Source of the DNA: Streptomyces dengpaensis
GTDB taxonomy: Bacteria; Actinomycetota; Actinomycetes; Streptomycetales; Streptomycetaceae
Direction: 5' to 3'
Assembly: GCF_002946835.1 (NCBI RefSeq)
Contig: NZ_CP026652.1
Coordinates: 3,534,001-3,598,000 of the forward strand
DNA length: 64,000 nucleotides
Shown here: piece after piece, positions 28,348 to 36,654 of the stretch
Layout of the letters: each line of letters opens with the position of its first letter
How positions within the stretch are numbered: position 1 is the stretch's first letter
The notes under the pieces: generated by a model
Database searches by the model: none
Told to the model about the DNA's origin: nothing
Seen by the model: only the letters and a program-made list of their open reading frames with translations
Position numbers and translations under genes: made by a program

Positions 28348-28905
28348 TTACGCCTCCTTGAACGGGAAGCCGAGGTGACGGAGAAGGGCACGGCCTTCAG
28401 CGTCGTTGGTCGCCGTGGTGACCACGGTGATGTCCATACCCCGGACGCGGTCGATCTTGTCCTGGTCGATCTCGTGGAACATGACCTGCTCCGTGAGACC
28501 GAAGGTGTAGTTGCCACGGCCGTCGAACTGCTTGGGAGACAGGCCGCGGAAGTCGCGGATGCGCGGGAGCGCGAGCGACAGGGTGCGGTCCAGGAACTCC
28601 CACATGCGGTCGCCACGGAGCGTGACGTGGGCACCGATCGGCTGACCCTCACGCAGCTTGAACTGCGCGATGGACTTGCGGGCCTTGGTGACGGCCGGCT
28701 TCTGACCGGTGATCGTGGTGAGGTCGCGGATGGCGCCCTCGATCAGCTTGGAGTCGCGGGCGGCGTCGCCCACACCCATGTTGACCACGATCTTGACGAG
28801 GCCGGGGATCTGCATGACGTTCTCGTAGGAGAACTCTTCACGCAGCTTGCCCGCGATCTCCTCGCGGTACTTCGTCTTCAGACGCGGAGTGGTGGTGGTC
28901 GCCAT
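28348..28905 (-). CDS. rplE: 50S ribosomal protein L5
   Basis: 5S rRNA and P-site tRNA-contacting protein, 185 residues ([20 protein letters not shown]). Blocks [36 protein letters not shown] and [19 protein letters not shown]. The start overlaps the rplX stop (TGATG). Confidence 0.98.
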   Translation of the reverse strand: MATTTTPRLKTKYREEIAGKLREEFSYENVMQIPGLVKIVVNMGVGDAARDSKLIEGAIRDLTTITGQKPAVTKARKSIAQFKLREGQPIGAHVTLRGDRMWEFLDRTLSLALPRIRDFRGLSPKQFDGRGNYTFGLTEQVMFHEIDQDKIDRVRGMDITVVTTATNDAEGRALLRHLGFPFKEA

Positions 28906-29228
28906 CAGATGTCCTCACCCGTCCGCTTGGCAACGCGGATCTTGTTGCCCTCGTCGTCGAAGCGGTAACCGACACGCGTGACGACCTTGTTGCCGTCCTT
29001 CTCCACGACGAGCTGAACGTTGCTCACGTGAATCGGGGCCTCGGTGGTCACGATGCCGCCGGCCTGCGAACCGCGGGCGGTGGGGCCGGCCTTGGTGTGC
29101 TTCTTGACCCGGTTGACACCCTCGACCAGGACGCGCTCGTCGCGCGGGTAAGCGGCAATGACCTTGCCCTGCTTGCCCTTGTCCTTACCGGTGATGACCT
29201 GGACCAGGTCGCCCTTCTTGATCTTCAT
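28905..29228 (-). CDS. rplX: 50S ribosomal protein L24
   Basis: Assembly-initiating protein, 107 residues ([20 protein letters not shown]) with an N-terminal KOW motif and [12 protein letters not shown]. Coupled to rplE; 2 bp after rplN. Confidence 0.98.
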   Translation of the reverse strand: MKIKKGDLVQVITGKDKGKQGKVIAAYPRDERVLVEGVNRVKKHTKAGPTARGSQAGGIVTTEAPIHVSNVQLVVEKDGNKVVTRVGYRFDDEGNKIRVAKRTGEDI

Positions 29229-29230
29229 GC

Positions 29231-29599
29231 TTACAGCACCTCCGGCGCGAGCGAGATGATCTTCATGAACTTCTTCTCGCGCAGCTCACGGCCGACGGGG
29301 CCGAAGATACGGGTGCCGCGAGGGTCGCCGTCGTTCTTCAGAATGACGGCGGCGTTCTCGTCGAAGCGGATGTACGAGCCGTCCGGACGGCGGCGCTCCT
29401 TGACGGTGCGAACGATGACGGCCTTGACGACGTCACCCTTCTTCACGTTGCCACCGGGGATCGCGTCCTTGACGGTGGCGACGATGACGTCACCGATGCC
29501 CGCGTAGCGGCGACCGGAGCCACCGAGCACACGGATGCAAAGGATTTCCTTCGCACCAGTGTTGTCGGCGACACGCAGTCGCGACTCCTGCTGGATCAC
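29231..29599 (-). CDS. rplN: 50S ribosomal protein L14
   Basis: 122 residues ([20 protein letters not shown]), with [19 protein letters not shown] and [17 protein letters not shown]. It is the first gene of the spc group here and is preceded by a 133-bp spacer with several hairpins, consistent with a boundary between S10 and spc transcripts. Confidence 0.98.
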   Translation of the reverse strand: MIQQESRLRVADNTGAKEILCIRVLGGSGRRYAGIGDVIVATVKDAIPGGNVKKGDVVKAVIVRTVKERRRPDGSYIRFDENAAVILKNDGDPRGTRIFGPVGRELREKKFMKIISLAPEVL

Positions 29600-29627
29600 G
29601 TCTATCTCCTGATTGTCTGCCGGTTCC

Positions 29628-29699
29628 CGGGGCGGGGCCGTCCTTTACGACGACCCCGCCCCGAGCCTGGCGGAACGAACCTGAGGGATACCCCTCAGG
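29628..29699 (-). terminator. hairpin cluster between rpsQ and rplN
   Basis: Hairpin A has 10-bp arms cggggcgggg (29628-29637) and ccccgccccg (29654-29663) plus four inner pairs. Hairpin B has perfect arms cctgaggg (29680-29687) and ccctcagg (29692-29699). A weaker fold follows at about 29711-29732. Position suggests an S10/spc operon boundary or leader control of rplN. Confidence 0.65.
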
Positions 29700-29732
29700 C
29701 TGTGTCTTTGGAATCCCCTTGCGGGAATTTCC

Positions 29733-30020
29733 TTACTTGGCCTTCTCGAGGATCTCGACGATGCGCCAGCGCTTCGTCGAGGACAGCGGCCGGGTCTCCA
29801 TCAGGAGGACGCGGTCGCCGACACCGGCGGCGTTCTGCTCGTCGTGGGCCTTGAGCTTGCTCGTACGGCGGATGACCTTGCCGTACAGGGCGTGCTTCAC
29901 GCGGTCCTCGACGGCGACGACGACGGTCTTGTCCATCTTGTCGCTGACGACCAGACCCTCGCGGGTCTTGCGGAATCCGCGCGCCTCGGTCTTCTGCTCA
30001 GTCACGTTGCTCTCGCTCAT
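29733..30020 (-). CDS. rpsQ: 30S ribosomal protein S17
   Basis: 95 residues ([20 protein letters not shown]), with [20 protein letters not shown] and [18 protein letters not shown]. The ATG overlaps the rpmC stop (TGATG). Last gene of the S10 group. Confidence 0.98.
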   Translation of the reverse strand: MSESNVTEQKTEARGFRKTREGLVVSDKMDKTVVVAVEDRVKHALYGKVIRRTSKLKAHDEQNAAGVGDRVLLMETRPLSSTKRWRIVEILEKAK

Positions 30021-30244
30021 CAGGCGCTCTCCACCGTCTCGATGCCCAGCTCGCGCTCACGCATCAGGGTGTAGATCCGCGCGATGTCCTTACGGACGGC
30101 CTTGAGCCGACCGTGGTTCTCGAGCTGACCGGTCGCCGCCTGGAAGCGGAGGTTGAACAGCTCTTCCTTGGCTTCGCGGAGCTTCGCGAGAAGCTCCTCG
30201 TCACCCAGTTCGCGCAGCTCGGACGCCTTGGTACCGGCCGACAT
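30020..30244 (-). CDS. rpmC: 50S ribosomal protein L29
   Basis: 74 residues from ATG at 30244 ([20 protein letters not shown]), with [24 protein letters not shown] one codon upstream (30247) is an equally overlapping alternative. Start and rplP stop overlap as TGATG. Confidence 0.97.
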   Translation of the reverse strand: MSAGTKASELRELGDEELLAKLREAKEELFNLRFQAATGQLENHGRLKAVRKDIARIYTLMRERELGIETVESA

Positions 30245-30663
30245 CACGCTTCACCTGCCTCGCGCTTGACGATCCGGCACTTCATCGGCAGCTTGTGGGC
30301 TGCGCGAGTCAGGGCCTCACGGGCGATCTTCTCGTTGGGGTAGGACAGCTCGAACATGACCCGGCCCGGGTGCACGTTCGCGACCCACCACTCGGGGGAG
30401 CCCTTACCGGAACCCATGCGGGTCTCGGCGGGCTTCTTGGTCAGCGGGCGGTCCGGGTAGATGTTGATCCAGACCTTGCCGCCACGCTTGATGTGGCGGG
30501 TCATCGCGATACGAGCGGCCTCGATCTGACGGTTCGTCACGTACGCCGGCGTGAGGGCCTGAATGCCGTACTCGCCGAACGAAACCTGCGTACCGCCCTT
30601 GGCCTGACCACGGCGCTTGGGGTGGTGCTGCTTGCGGTGCTTGACCCTACGGGGGATCAGCAT
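30244..30663 (-). CDS. rplP: 50S ribosomal protein L16
   Basis: 139 residues ([20 protein letters not shown]), with [20 protein letters not shown] and [15 protein letters not shown]. Contacts the A-site tRNA elbow. 5 bp after rpsC and coupled to rpmC. Confidence 0.98.
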   Translation of the reverse strand: MLIPRRVKHRKQHHPKRRGQAKGGTQVSFGEYGIQALTPAYVTNRQIEAARIAMTRHIKRGGKVWINIYPDRPLTKKPAETRMGSGKGSPEWWVANVHPGRVMFELSYPNEKIAREALTRAAHKLPMKCRIVKREAGEA

Positions 30664-30668
30664 GTCGG

Positions 30669-31499
30669 TCAGGCCTCCGTTCCGGTGCTCTCAGCCGGAG
30701 CGGCGGCAGCGGCCTCGGCCTTGGGGGCCTCGGCAGCCGGAGCCTGCTGCGGCTTACGACCGCGACCGCCACGCTCGCCACCGCGGCCACCACGGCCGGC
30801 CGGGCGGTCAGCACCGCCACGGGCCGGACGGTTGCCGGCGCGGGCAGCGGCGTTCTCGGCGCGGACCTCGGCGATGTTCTTGACGTCGCCCTTGTAGATC
30901 CAGACCTTCACACCGATACGGCCGAAGGTCGTCTTGGCCTCGAAGAAGCCGTAGTCGACGTTCGCGCGGAGCGTGTGCAGGGGCACACGGCCCTCGCGGT
31001 AGAACTCCGAGCGGGACATCTCGGCGCCGCCGAGACGGCCACCGCACTGGATCTTGATGCCCTTGGCGCCCGCCTTCATCGCCGACTGCATGCTCTTACG
31101 CATGGCGCGGCGGAAGGAGACGCGGGAGGACAGCTGCTCGGCAACGGCCTGAGCAACCAGCTGAGCGTCGGTCTCGGGGTTCTTGACCTCGAGGATGTTC
31201 AGCTGGACCTGCTTGCCCGTGAGCTTCTCGAGGTCGCCGCGGATGCGGTCGGCCTCGGCGCCACGGCGGCCGATGACGATGCCGGGACGCGCGGTGTGGA
31301 TGTCCACCCGCACGCGGTCACGGGTGCGCTCGATCTCAACCTTCGAGATACCGGCGCGCTCCATGCCGGACGTCATCATCCGACGGATGGCGACGTCTTC
31401 CTTGACGTAGTCCTTGTACAGCTTGTCGGCGTACCACCGGGACTTGAAGTCCGTGGTGACACCGAGCCGGAACCCATGCGGGTTAACCTTCTGGCCCAT
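30669..31499 (-). CDS. rpsC: 30S ribosomal protein S3
   Basis: 276 residues from ATG at 31499 ([20 protein letters not shown]). The type-2 KH domain shows the GxxG-like loop [12 protein letters not shown]. After residue 215 the C-terminal tail is rich in Arg/Gly and then Ala/Glu ([18 protein letters not shown]), a Streptomyces-style extension. The ATG overlaps the rplV stop (TAATG); a much longer frame upstream belongs to rplV in another register. Confidence 0.98.
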   Translation of the reverse strand: MGQKVNPHGFRLGVTTDFKSRWYADKLYKDYVKEDVAIRRMMTSGMERAGISKVEIERTRDRVRVDIHTARPGIVIGRRGAEADRIRGDLEKLTGKQVQLNILEVKNPETDAQLVAQAVAEQLSSRVSFRRAMRKSMQSAMKAGAKGIKIQCGGRLGGAEMSRSEFYREGRVPLHTLRANVDYGFFEAKTTFGRIGVKVWIYKGDVKNIAEVRAENAAARAGNRPARGGADRPAGRGGRGGERGGRGRKPQQAPAAEAPKAEAAAAAPAESTGTEA

Positions 31500-31846
31500 T
31501 ACCGGGTTCCTTCCTTGCTGCTGACGACCACGGTGATGTGGCTGGTCCGCTTGCGGATCCGGTAGGCGCGGCCCTGGGCACGCGGACGGAACCGCTTCAG
31601 GGTCGGGCCCTCGTCGACGTACGCCTCGGAGATGAAGAGGCTGTCGGCGTCGGTGTGGTCGTAGTTGTGCGCGGCGTTGGCAATGGCGCTGTCCAGCACC
31701 TTGCCGACCGGCACGCTCGCGGCCTGCGGGGCGAAACGCAGGACCGCCTGAGCCTCCGTGGCATCCATGCCACGGATAAGGTCCACCACGCGGCGGGCCT
31801 TCATGGGCGTAACGCGGATGTACCGCGCCTGGGCCCTGGCTTCCAT
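31499..31846 (-). CDS. rplV: 50S ribosomal protein L22
   Basis: 115 residues from ATG at 31846 ([20 protein letters not shown]), preceded by a good GGAAGGAC ribosome-binding site; an in-frame ATG ten codons or more upstream is possible but lacks this site. The tunnel-lining beta hairpin is [20 protein letters not shown]. Coupled to rpsC. Confidence 0.97.
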   Translation of the reverse strand: MEARAQARYIRVTPMKARRVVDLIRGMDATEAQAVLRFAPQAASVPVGKVLDSAIANAAHNYDHTDADSLFISEAYVDEGPTLKRFRPRAQGRAYRIRKRTSHITVVVSSKEGTR

Positions 31847-31887
31847 GGTTGTCCTTCCAGTGTCTGTCATGGTCATTCCACCCCGCG

Positions 31888-32169
31888 TTAGCGGCGCTTC
31901 GACTTCCGGTCGTCCTTGACGTGACCCCGGAAGGTGCGCGTCGGCGAGAACTCGCCGAGCTTGTGGCCGACCATCGACTCGGTGACAAACACCGGAATGT
32001 GGGTCTTGCCGTTGTGCACCGCGATCGTGTGGCCGAGCATGGCCGGGATGATCATCGAGCGACGGGACCAGGTCTTGATGACGTTCTTGGAACCGGCTTC
32101 GTTCTGGGCGTCCACCTTCTTGATCAGGTGGTCGTCGACGAAGGGCCCCTTCTTGAGACTGCGCGGCAT
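31888..32169 (-). CDS. rpsS: 30S ribosomal protein S19
   Basis: 93 residues ([20 protein letters not shown]), with [20 protein letters not shown] and [20 protein letters not shown]. Lies 12 bp after rplB. Confidence 0.98.
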   Translation of the reverse strand: MPRSLKKGPFVDDHLIKKVDAQNEAGSKNVIKTWSRRSMIIPAMLGHTIAVHNGKTHIPVFVTESMVGHKLGEFSPTRTFRGHVKDDRKSKRR

Positions 32170-32181
32170 CTAAACCCGCTC

Positions 32182-33018
32182 CTAGCGCTTCTTGTTCGTC
32201 TTGCGGCGGCGGACGATGTACTTGTTCGAAGCCTTCTTCGGCGAACGAGTACGACCCTCCTTCTGACCCCACGGGGAGACCGGGTGGCGACCACCGGAGG
32301 TCTTGCCCTCACCACCACCGTGCGGGTGGTCAACCGGGTTCATCGCCACACCGCGGACGGTCGGGCGAACGCCCAGCCAGCGCTTGCGGCCGGCCTTGCC
32401 CCAGTTGATGTTCGACTGCTCGGCGTTGCCGACCTCGCCGACGGTGGCGCGGCAGCGCACGTCGACCAGGCGGATCTCTCCGGACGGCATGCGCAGGTGG
32501 GCCATCTGGCCCTCCTTCGCGAGCAGCTGCACGGAGGTACCGGCGGAGCGGGCGAACTTGGCACCACCACCGGGACGGAGCTCGATCGCGTGGATCGTGG
32601 TACCGACCGGGATGTTGCGGAGGGCCAGGTTGTTGCCCGGCTTGATGTCGGCCCCGGGACCGTTCTCGACGCGGTCACCCTGCTGCAGGTTGCGCGGGGC
32701 GAGGATGTAGCGCTTCTCGCCGTCGGCGTAGTGCAGCAGCGCGATGCGCGCGGTGCGGTTGGGGTCGTACTCGATGTGCGCGACCTTCGCCGGCACGCCG
32801 TCCTTGTCGTGACGACGGAAGTCGATCACTCGGAAGGCGCGCTTGTGTCCGCCACCCTGGTGGCGAACGGTCACACGACCGGCGTTGTTACGGCCGCCCT
32901 TGCTGTGCAGCGGGCGGACCAGCGACTTCTCCGGCGTGGACCGCGTGACCTCGACGAAGTCGGCGACGCTGGAGCCACGACGGCCCGGCGTAGTCGGCTT
33001 GTACTTGCGGATTCCCAT
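32182..33018 (-). CDS. rplB: 50S ribosomal protein L2
   Basis: Peptidyl-transferase-proximal protein, 278 residues ([20 protein letters not shown]). OB and SH3-like domains are followed by the conserved [20 protein letters not shown] loop with the key histidine, ending [13 protein letters not shown]. 39 bp after rplW. Confidence 0.99.
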   Translation of the reverse strand: MGIRKYKPTTPGRRGSSVADFVEVTRSTPEKSLVRPLHSKGGRNNAGRVTVRHQGGGHKRAFRVIDFRRHDKDGVPAKVAHIEYDPNRTARIALLHYADGEKRYILAPRNLQQGDRVENGPGADIKPGNNLALRNIPVGTTIHAIELRPGGGAKFARSAGTSVQLLAKEGQMAHLRMPSGEIRLVDVRCRATVGEVGNAEQSNINWGKAGRKRWLGVRPTVRGVAMNPVDHPHGGGEGKTSGGRHPVSPWGQKEGRTRSPKKASNKYIVRRRKTNKKR

Positions 33019-33057
33019 TTCTCAGTCCTCGTCCGATATTCGGACCAGGGCACTCCG

Positions 33058-33474
33058 TTAGGAGGCCTGGCCGAAGATGTCGATACGGTCGCCCTCAGCG
33101 AGGGTCACGATCGCGCGCTTGCTGTCAGCACGCTTACCGAAACCGCTCTTGGTCCGCTTGCGCTTGCCCTGGCGGTTGATCGTGTTGACCCCGGTGACCT
33201 TGACCGAGAAGACCGCCTGGACGGCCTCCTTGATCTGGGTCTTGTTGGCGCCAGGCGCGACGATGAAGGTGTACTTGCCCTCGTCGAGCAGCGCGTAGCT
33301 CTTCTCGGAGACGACCGGCTTGAGGAGGACGTCACGGGGGTCCGTGAAGCTCTTGCTCAGCGGCGTCTCGACGGTGTTCTTGCCCTCGGCCTCGTGGCGC
33401 TTCGCCTTGGCGACGCGCGCGGCCTTGGCGGCCTTGGCCGCCTTGGAGGCAATGCTCGGGTGACGCGTAGCCAT
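33058..33474 (-). CDS. rplW: 50S ribosomal protein L23
   Basis: 138 residues, longer than the roughly 100 of E. coli because of an Ala/Lys-rich N-terminal extension ([20 protein letters not shown]). The core [20 protein letters not shown] and [18 protein letters not shown] identify L23, the exit-tunnel docking site for signal recognition particle and trigger factor. The ATG overlaps the rplD stop (TGATG). Confidence 0.98.
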   Translation of the reverse strand: MATRHPSIASKAAKAAKAARVAKAKRHEAEGKNTVETPLSKSFTDPRDVLLKPVVSEKSYALLDEGKYTFIVAPGANKTQIKEAVQAVFSVKVTGVNTINRQGKRKRTKSGFGKRADSKRAIVTLAEGDRIDIFGQAS

Positions 33475-34127
33475 CAGGCTTCGCTCCCTTCGGTGTCAGC
33501 GGCCTTGGGGCCAGACACGAAGGACTCGAAAGCGGCCTGGGTGAAGACCACGTCGTCCGAGACGAGAACGTCGTACGTGTTCAGCTGGCCCGGCTCCAGA
33601 ATGTGGACCTGGGGCAGGTTGCGGGCGGAGAGCAGCCCGGCCTCGTCGTTCCGCTCGATGACCAGGAGCACGTTCTTGCGCTCCGAGATCTTGCCGAGCA
33701 GGTTCTTCGCGGCCTTGGTGCTGATGTCCCCGTCGACCACGCCGGTGACGACGTGGATGCGGTTGTTGCGGGCCCGGTCGGTGAGGGCGTGGCGCAGGGC
33801 CGCGGCCTTCATCTTCTTCGGGGTCCGCTGCGAGTAGTCACGCGGCTGCGGGCCGTGGACGACGCCACCGCCGGCGAACTGCGGCGCACGGGTCGAACCC
33901 TGACGGGCGCGGCCGGTGCCCTTCTGGCGGTAAGGCTTCCTGCCACCACCACGGACTTCACCGCGGGTCTTGGTCTTGTGCGTGCCCTGACGGGCCGCGG
34001 CCAGCTGCGCGACGACGACCTGGTGAAGCAGCGGAACGCTGATCTTCTCGACGTCGAAGATCTCCGCGGGGAGCTCGACCGTCCCGGTCTTGTCGCCTGC
34101 CGGCGAAAGGATGTCAACAGTGCTCAT
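33474..34127 (-). CDS. rplD: 50S ribosomal protein L4
   Basis: 217 residues ([20 protein letters not shown]). The extended tunnel-reaching loop is [20 protein letters not shown]. In E. coli L4 autoregulates the S10 operon; no equivalent leader can be proved here. Coupled to rplW and 8 bp after rplC. Confidence 0.98.
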   Translation of the reverse strand: MSTVDILSPAGDKTGTVELPAEIFDVEKISVPLLHQVVVAQLAAARQGTHKTKTRGEVRGGGRKPYRQKGTGRARQGSTRAPQFAGGGVVHGPQPRDYSQRTPKKMKAAALRHALTDRARNNRIHVVTGVVDGDISTKAAKNLLGKISERKNVLLVIERNDEAGLLSARNLPQVHILEPGQLNTYDVLVSDDVVFTQAAFESFVSGPKAADTEGSEA

Positions 34128-34135
34128 CGGTTACC

Positions 34136-34780
34136 TCAGGCCCCCTTGGCCGCGGTGCGGACCAGGACGAGGCCGCCGTTCGGACCGGGAACCGCGCCCT
34201 TGATGAGCAGCAGACCCTTCTCCGCGTCAACGGCGTGGACGGTCAGGTTCTGGGTGGTGACCCGCTCGTTGCCCATGCGACCCGCCATGCGGAGGCCCTT
34301 GAACACACGGCCCGGGGTGGCGCAGCCACCGATGGAACCGGGAGAGCGGTGCTTGCGCTGGGTGCCGTGTCCGGCGCCGAGGCCCTTGAAGTTGTGACGC
34401 TTCATGACACCGGCGAAGCCCTTGCCCTTGCTCTTGCCGGTCACGTCCACCTTGACGCCGGCCTCGAAGACCTCAGCGGAGATCTCCTGGCCCAGGGTGT
34501 ACTCGGAGGCGTCCGCGGTGCGGATCTCGACGAGGTGACGGCGGGGGGTGACGTCGGCCTTGGCGAAGTGGCCCTTGAGGGGCTTGTTCACCTTGCGCGG
34601 GTCGATCTCGCCGAAGGCGATCTGGACCGACTCGTAGCCGTCGGTGTCGTTCGTACGAACCTGGGTGACGACGTTGGGGCCGGCCTTGACGACGGTGACC
34701 GGAACAACACGGTTGTTCTCGTCCCACACCTGCGTCATGCCGAGCTTCTCGCCCAGGATGCCCTTGATCTGCTTAGCCAT
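34136..34780 (-). CDS. rplC: 50S ribosomal protein L3
   Basis: 214 residues ([20 protein letters not shown]), with the long loop [20 protein letters not shown] and [20 protein letters not shown]. 17 bp after rpsJ. Confidence 0.98.
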   Translation of the reverse strand: MAKQIKGILGEKLGMTQVWDENNRVVPVTVVKAGPNVVTQVRTNDTDGYESVQIAFGEIDPRKVNKPLKGHFAKADVTPRRHLVEIRTADASEYTLGQEISAEVFEAGVKVDVTGKSKGKGFAGVMKRHNFKGLGAGHGTQRKHRSPGSIGGCATPGRVFKGLRMAGRMGNERVTTQNLTVHAVDAEKGLLLIKGAVPGPNGGLVLVRTAAKGA

Positions 34781-34797
34781 TCTCAGATCACCGACCC

Positions 34798-35106
34798 TTA
34801 GAGCTTGATCTCGATGTCGACACCGGCCGGAAGGTCGAGTCGCATCAGAGAGTCAACGGTCTTGGGCGTCGGGTCGAGGATGTCGATCAGGCGCTTGTGC
34901 GTGCGCATCTCGAAGTGCTCGCGCGAGTCCTTGTACTTGTGCGGCGACTTGATGACGCAGTACACGTTCTTCTCAGTGGGCAGCGGCACCGGGCCCGCGA
35001 CCGACGCACCAGTGCGGGTCACCGTCTCGACGATCTTCTTCGCCGAGGAGTCGATGACCTCGTGGTCGTAGGCCTTGAGCCGGATGCGGATCTTCTGTCC
35101 CGCCAT
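34798..35106 (-). CDS. rpsJ: 30S ribosomal protein S10 (NusE)
   Basis: 102 residues ([20 protein letters not shown]), ending [15 protein letters not shown]. Also acts as NusE in antitermination with NusB and NusG. First gene of the eleven-gene S10 operon, preceded by a long leader that holds an element shared with the rpsL leader. Confidence 0.99.
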   Translation of the reverse strand: MAGQKIRIRLKAYDHEVIDSSAKKIVETVTRTGASVAGPVPLPTEKNVYCVIKSPHKYKDSREHFEMRTHKRLIDILDPTPKTVDSLMRLDLPAGVDIEIKL

Positions 35107-35170
35107 GGCTACTCAGTAGTCCTTTGTCTCGTAAAACGCTCTGGTACCCGGGGGTCCGCGTCCCTTACCT

Positions 35171-35195
35171 CCGACCCACGCGGTCGGGCGTGTCG
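35171..35195 (-). promoter_or_regulatory. leader element of the S10 operon, shared with rpsL
   Basis: A 25-nt segment reading ccgacccacgcggtcggg on the plus strand plus seven more bases, 65 nt upstream of the rpsJ ATG. The same segment occurs at 47286-47310, 52 nt upstream of rpsL, with only one substitution. In RNA it can fold into CCGACC-GCGTG-GGTCGG. Confidence 0.75.
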
Positions 35196-35494
35196 CGTTC
35201 CTGCTGACAGAGATATCCGTAATGGATTTCCCTACCGAGGGACGCGGCTGAGCCCAAGAGACAACCGCTGGACCGGGGGCTGAACACCCACCGGGCGCCT
35301 GGCCGGCACCCCGCTGACACTTCCCGGAAGATTCCCGTACGTCCGCCCCAGCGCTGCCTTCCGGCAGTTGAAGCGACGAGTACTGTGGGACTCGCTTCCA
35401 GTCCTCCCGGCGGGAGGCGCGCAGCATCGGCACTCGACCGAGCAACCCCGCTAGTCTGCCATACGGGGCGGGGGGCTGGCCAATCGAGCCGAGG

Positions 35495-35522
35495 ATGGTA
35501 CCCCGGGGGTGACGTAGGTCAA
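35495..35522 (-). promoter_or_regulatory. candidate rpsJ promoter
   Basis: Minus-strand TTGACC (complement of 35517-35522) and TACCAT (complement of 35495-35500), 16 bp apart. Both hexamers fit the vegetative sigma factor consensus reasonably. It would give a leader of about 380 nt. The 475 bp between rpsJ and the PLD remnant hold no gene. Confidence 0.5.
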
Positions 35523-35581
35523 ACCCGGGGCACTCGGCAAGGCCGGCACACCTATCGGCTCGGGGCTTATACATCCGGCCC

Positions 35582-35914
35582 GGCTCTCACCGCTCATTCG
35601 CGGAGGCAGTCGATCGAGGAGTGCGTGTGGACCTCCTACTGGAAGAGTCCACACAAGCATCTACTGCCTTCGACGCACTGCCGCCCAATGTGGCCGTCTG
35701 GCACCGGATGGCGTCCGCAGGCGTACTGCACGCCAAGTTGATCGCCGCCGACCGGCATACTGCCTTCCTCGGCAGCGCCAACCTCACCGATCGCGCGCTG
35801 ACGGACAACATCGAACTCGGGGTAGTACTACGTGACCCGGCGGTCGTTGGGCCTCTCGTCGACCATTTCCGCTGGCTCATCACACCAGAGAACGGCGTCA
35901 TGCGTCCCGCCTGA
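35582..35914 (+). pseudogene. 5'-truncated phospholipase D-family protein, resembling DISARM DrmC
   Basis: Only the C-terminal part remains. A GTG at 35621 would give 97 residues, but protein-like sequence in the same frame begins upstream without a start (HRSFAEAVDRGVRVDLLLEE), so the gene is cut at its 5' end. A complete HKD motif is present, HxKxxxxDx6GSxN, in HAKLIAADRHTAFLGSANLT, followed by RALTDNIELGVVLRD. This tail resembles DrmC of DISARM anti-phage systems, but any PLD-family protein is possible. A catalytic PLD needs a second HKD motif, missing here. In the same frame after the stop, another 53 codons (to 36073; CWADKGCQGAGGTVRVPFRG) also look coding. Confidence 0.6.
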
Positions 35915-36087
35915 CCAAGCCACGCGAGAGCCTCGTACTGCGTGGCTCGACTCGGCAGGCAGTCCGCCGGCTGCTGGGCGGACAAGGGCTGCCAGGGCGC
36001 CGGCGGCACCGTCCGCGTGCCCTTCCGCGGTGTCCTCGACACCGTCACCCTTCACCTGACCTGCTCAAACTGAGGTTGGAATTGGCT

Positions 36088-36639
36088 CTATGTGTACGGG
36101 TTCGGTGAGAACTCTGGGTGACTGCTCGGAAAGTCATCGGGAAAGAATCGAAGGCGAAGCGCTCCGGTCAAGAGGTCCAGCACGACTCCCGTTGAACTCC
36201 TCGGCGAGATGGCAAAGTCAAGCTGTCCGGCCTGGATGACGGCTGTTGGCCAACCTGCAGGATCTCCGTCAGGAATCCACAACAGCGAGTCTCCGTTGTC
36301 GGTTACTCCCCACTGGATGAGGTCTTCCGGGGTCGTGTGGTGTCGACTAAGAGCCTCACGGAGAGTAGGCGCGTCCTTGAGCCCCAGGGTCGACTGCGTC
36401 GTGCTGGTGGCTGCGTCGATGTCAAGGTTCACGTTGTCCGCACCCGTGGCGAAAATCCACAGGAATTCATCGAAACATCCAGTGCCGTATGTGCGGACCA
36501 GATTGTGGTGACTTCCGGGAATATTTCGGACTGTCTGCTCCGACGGATCGGAGCGCGACTTACCGGATTCCATCGGAGGCGGGCAGAGTGCTGTGAGTCT
36601 CAGTAGATCATCCGCGTCCGCATGGTTCGCGTCAGTCAT
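36088..36639 (-). CDS. SMI1/KNR4 (SUKH) family immunity protein
   Basis: 183 residues from ATG at 36639 (MTDANHADADDLLRLTALCP). The SUKH pattern shows as YGTGCFDEFLWIFATG and WGVTDNGDSLLWIPDGD. SUKH proteins are the commonest immunity partners of bacterial polymorphic toxins. The gene starts 15 bp after the stop of the RHS toxin gene, the standard toxin-then-immunity order. Its base composition is clearly less GC-rich, with many A/T-ending codons, than the surrounding core genes, suggesting recent arrival together with the toxin tip. Confidence 0.87.
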   Translation of the reverse strand: MTDANHADADDLLRLTALCPPPMESGKSRSDPSEQTVRNIPGSHHNLVRTYGTGCFDEFLWIFATGADNVNLDIDAATSTTQSTLGLKDAPTLREALSRHHTTPEDLIQWGVTDNGDSLLWIPDGDPAGWPTAVIQAGQLDFAISPRSSTGVVLDLLTGALRLRFFPDDFPSSHPEFSPNPYT

Positions 36640-36654
36640 TCAGTTTGCGCCTTT

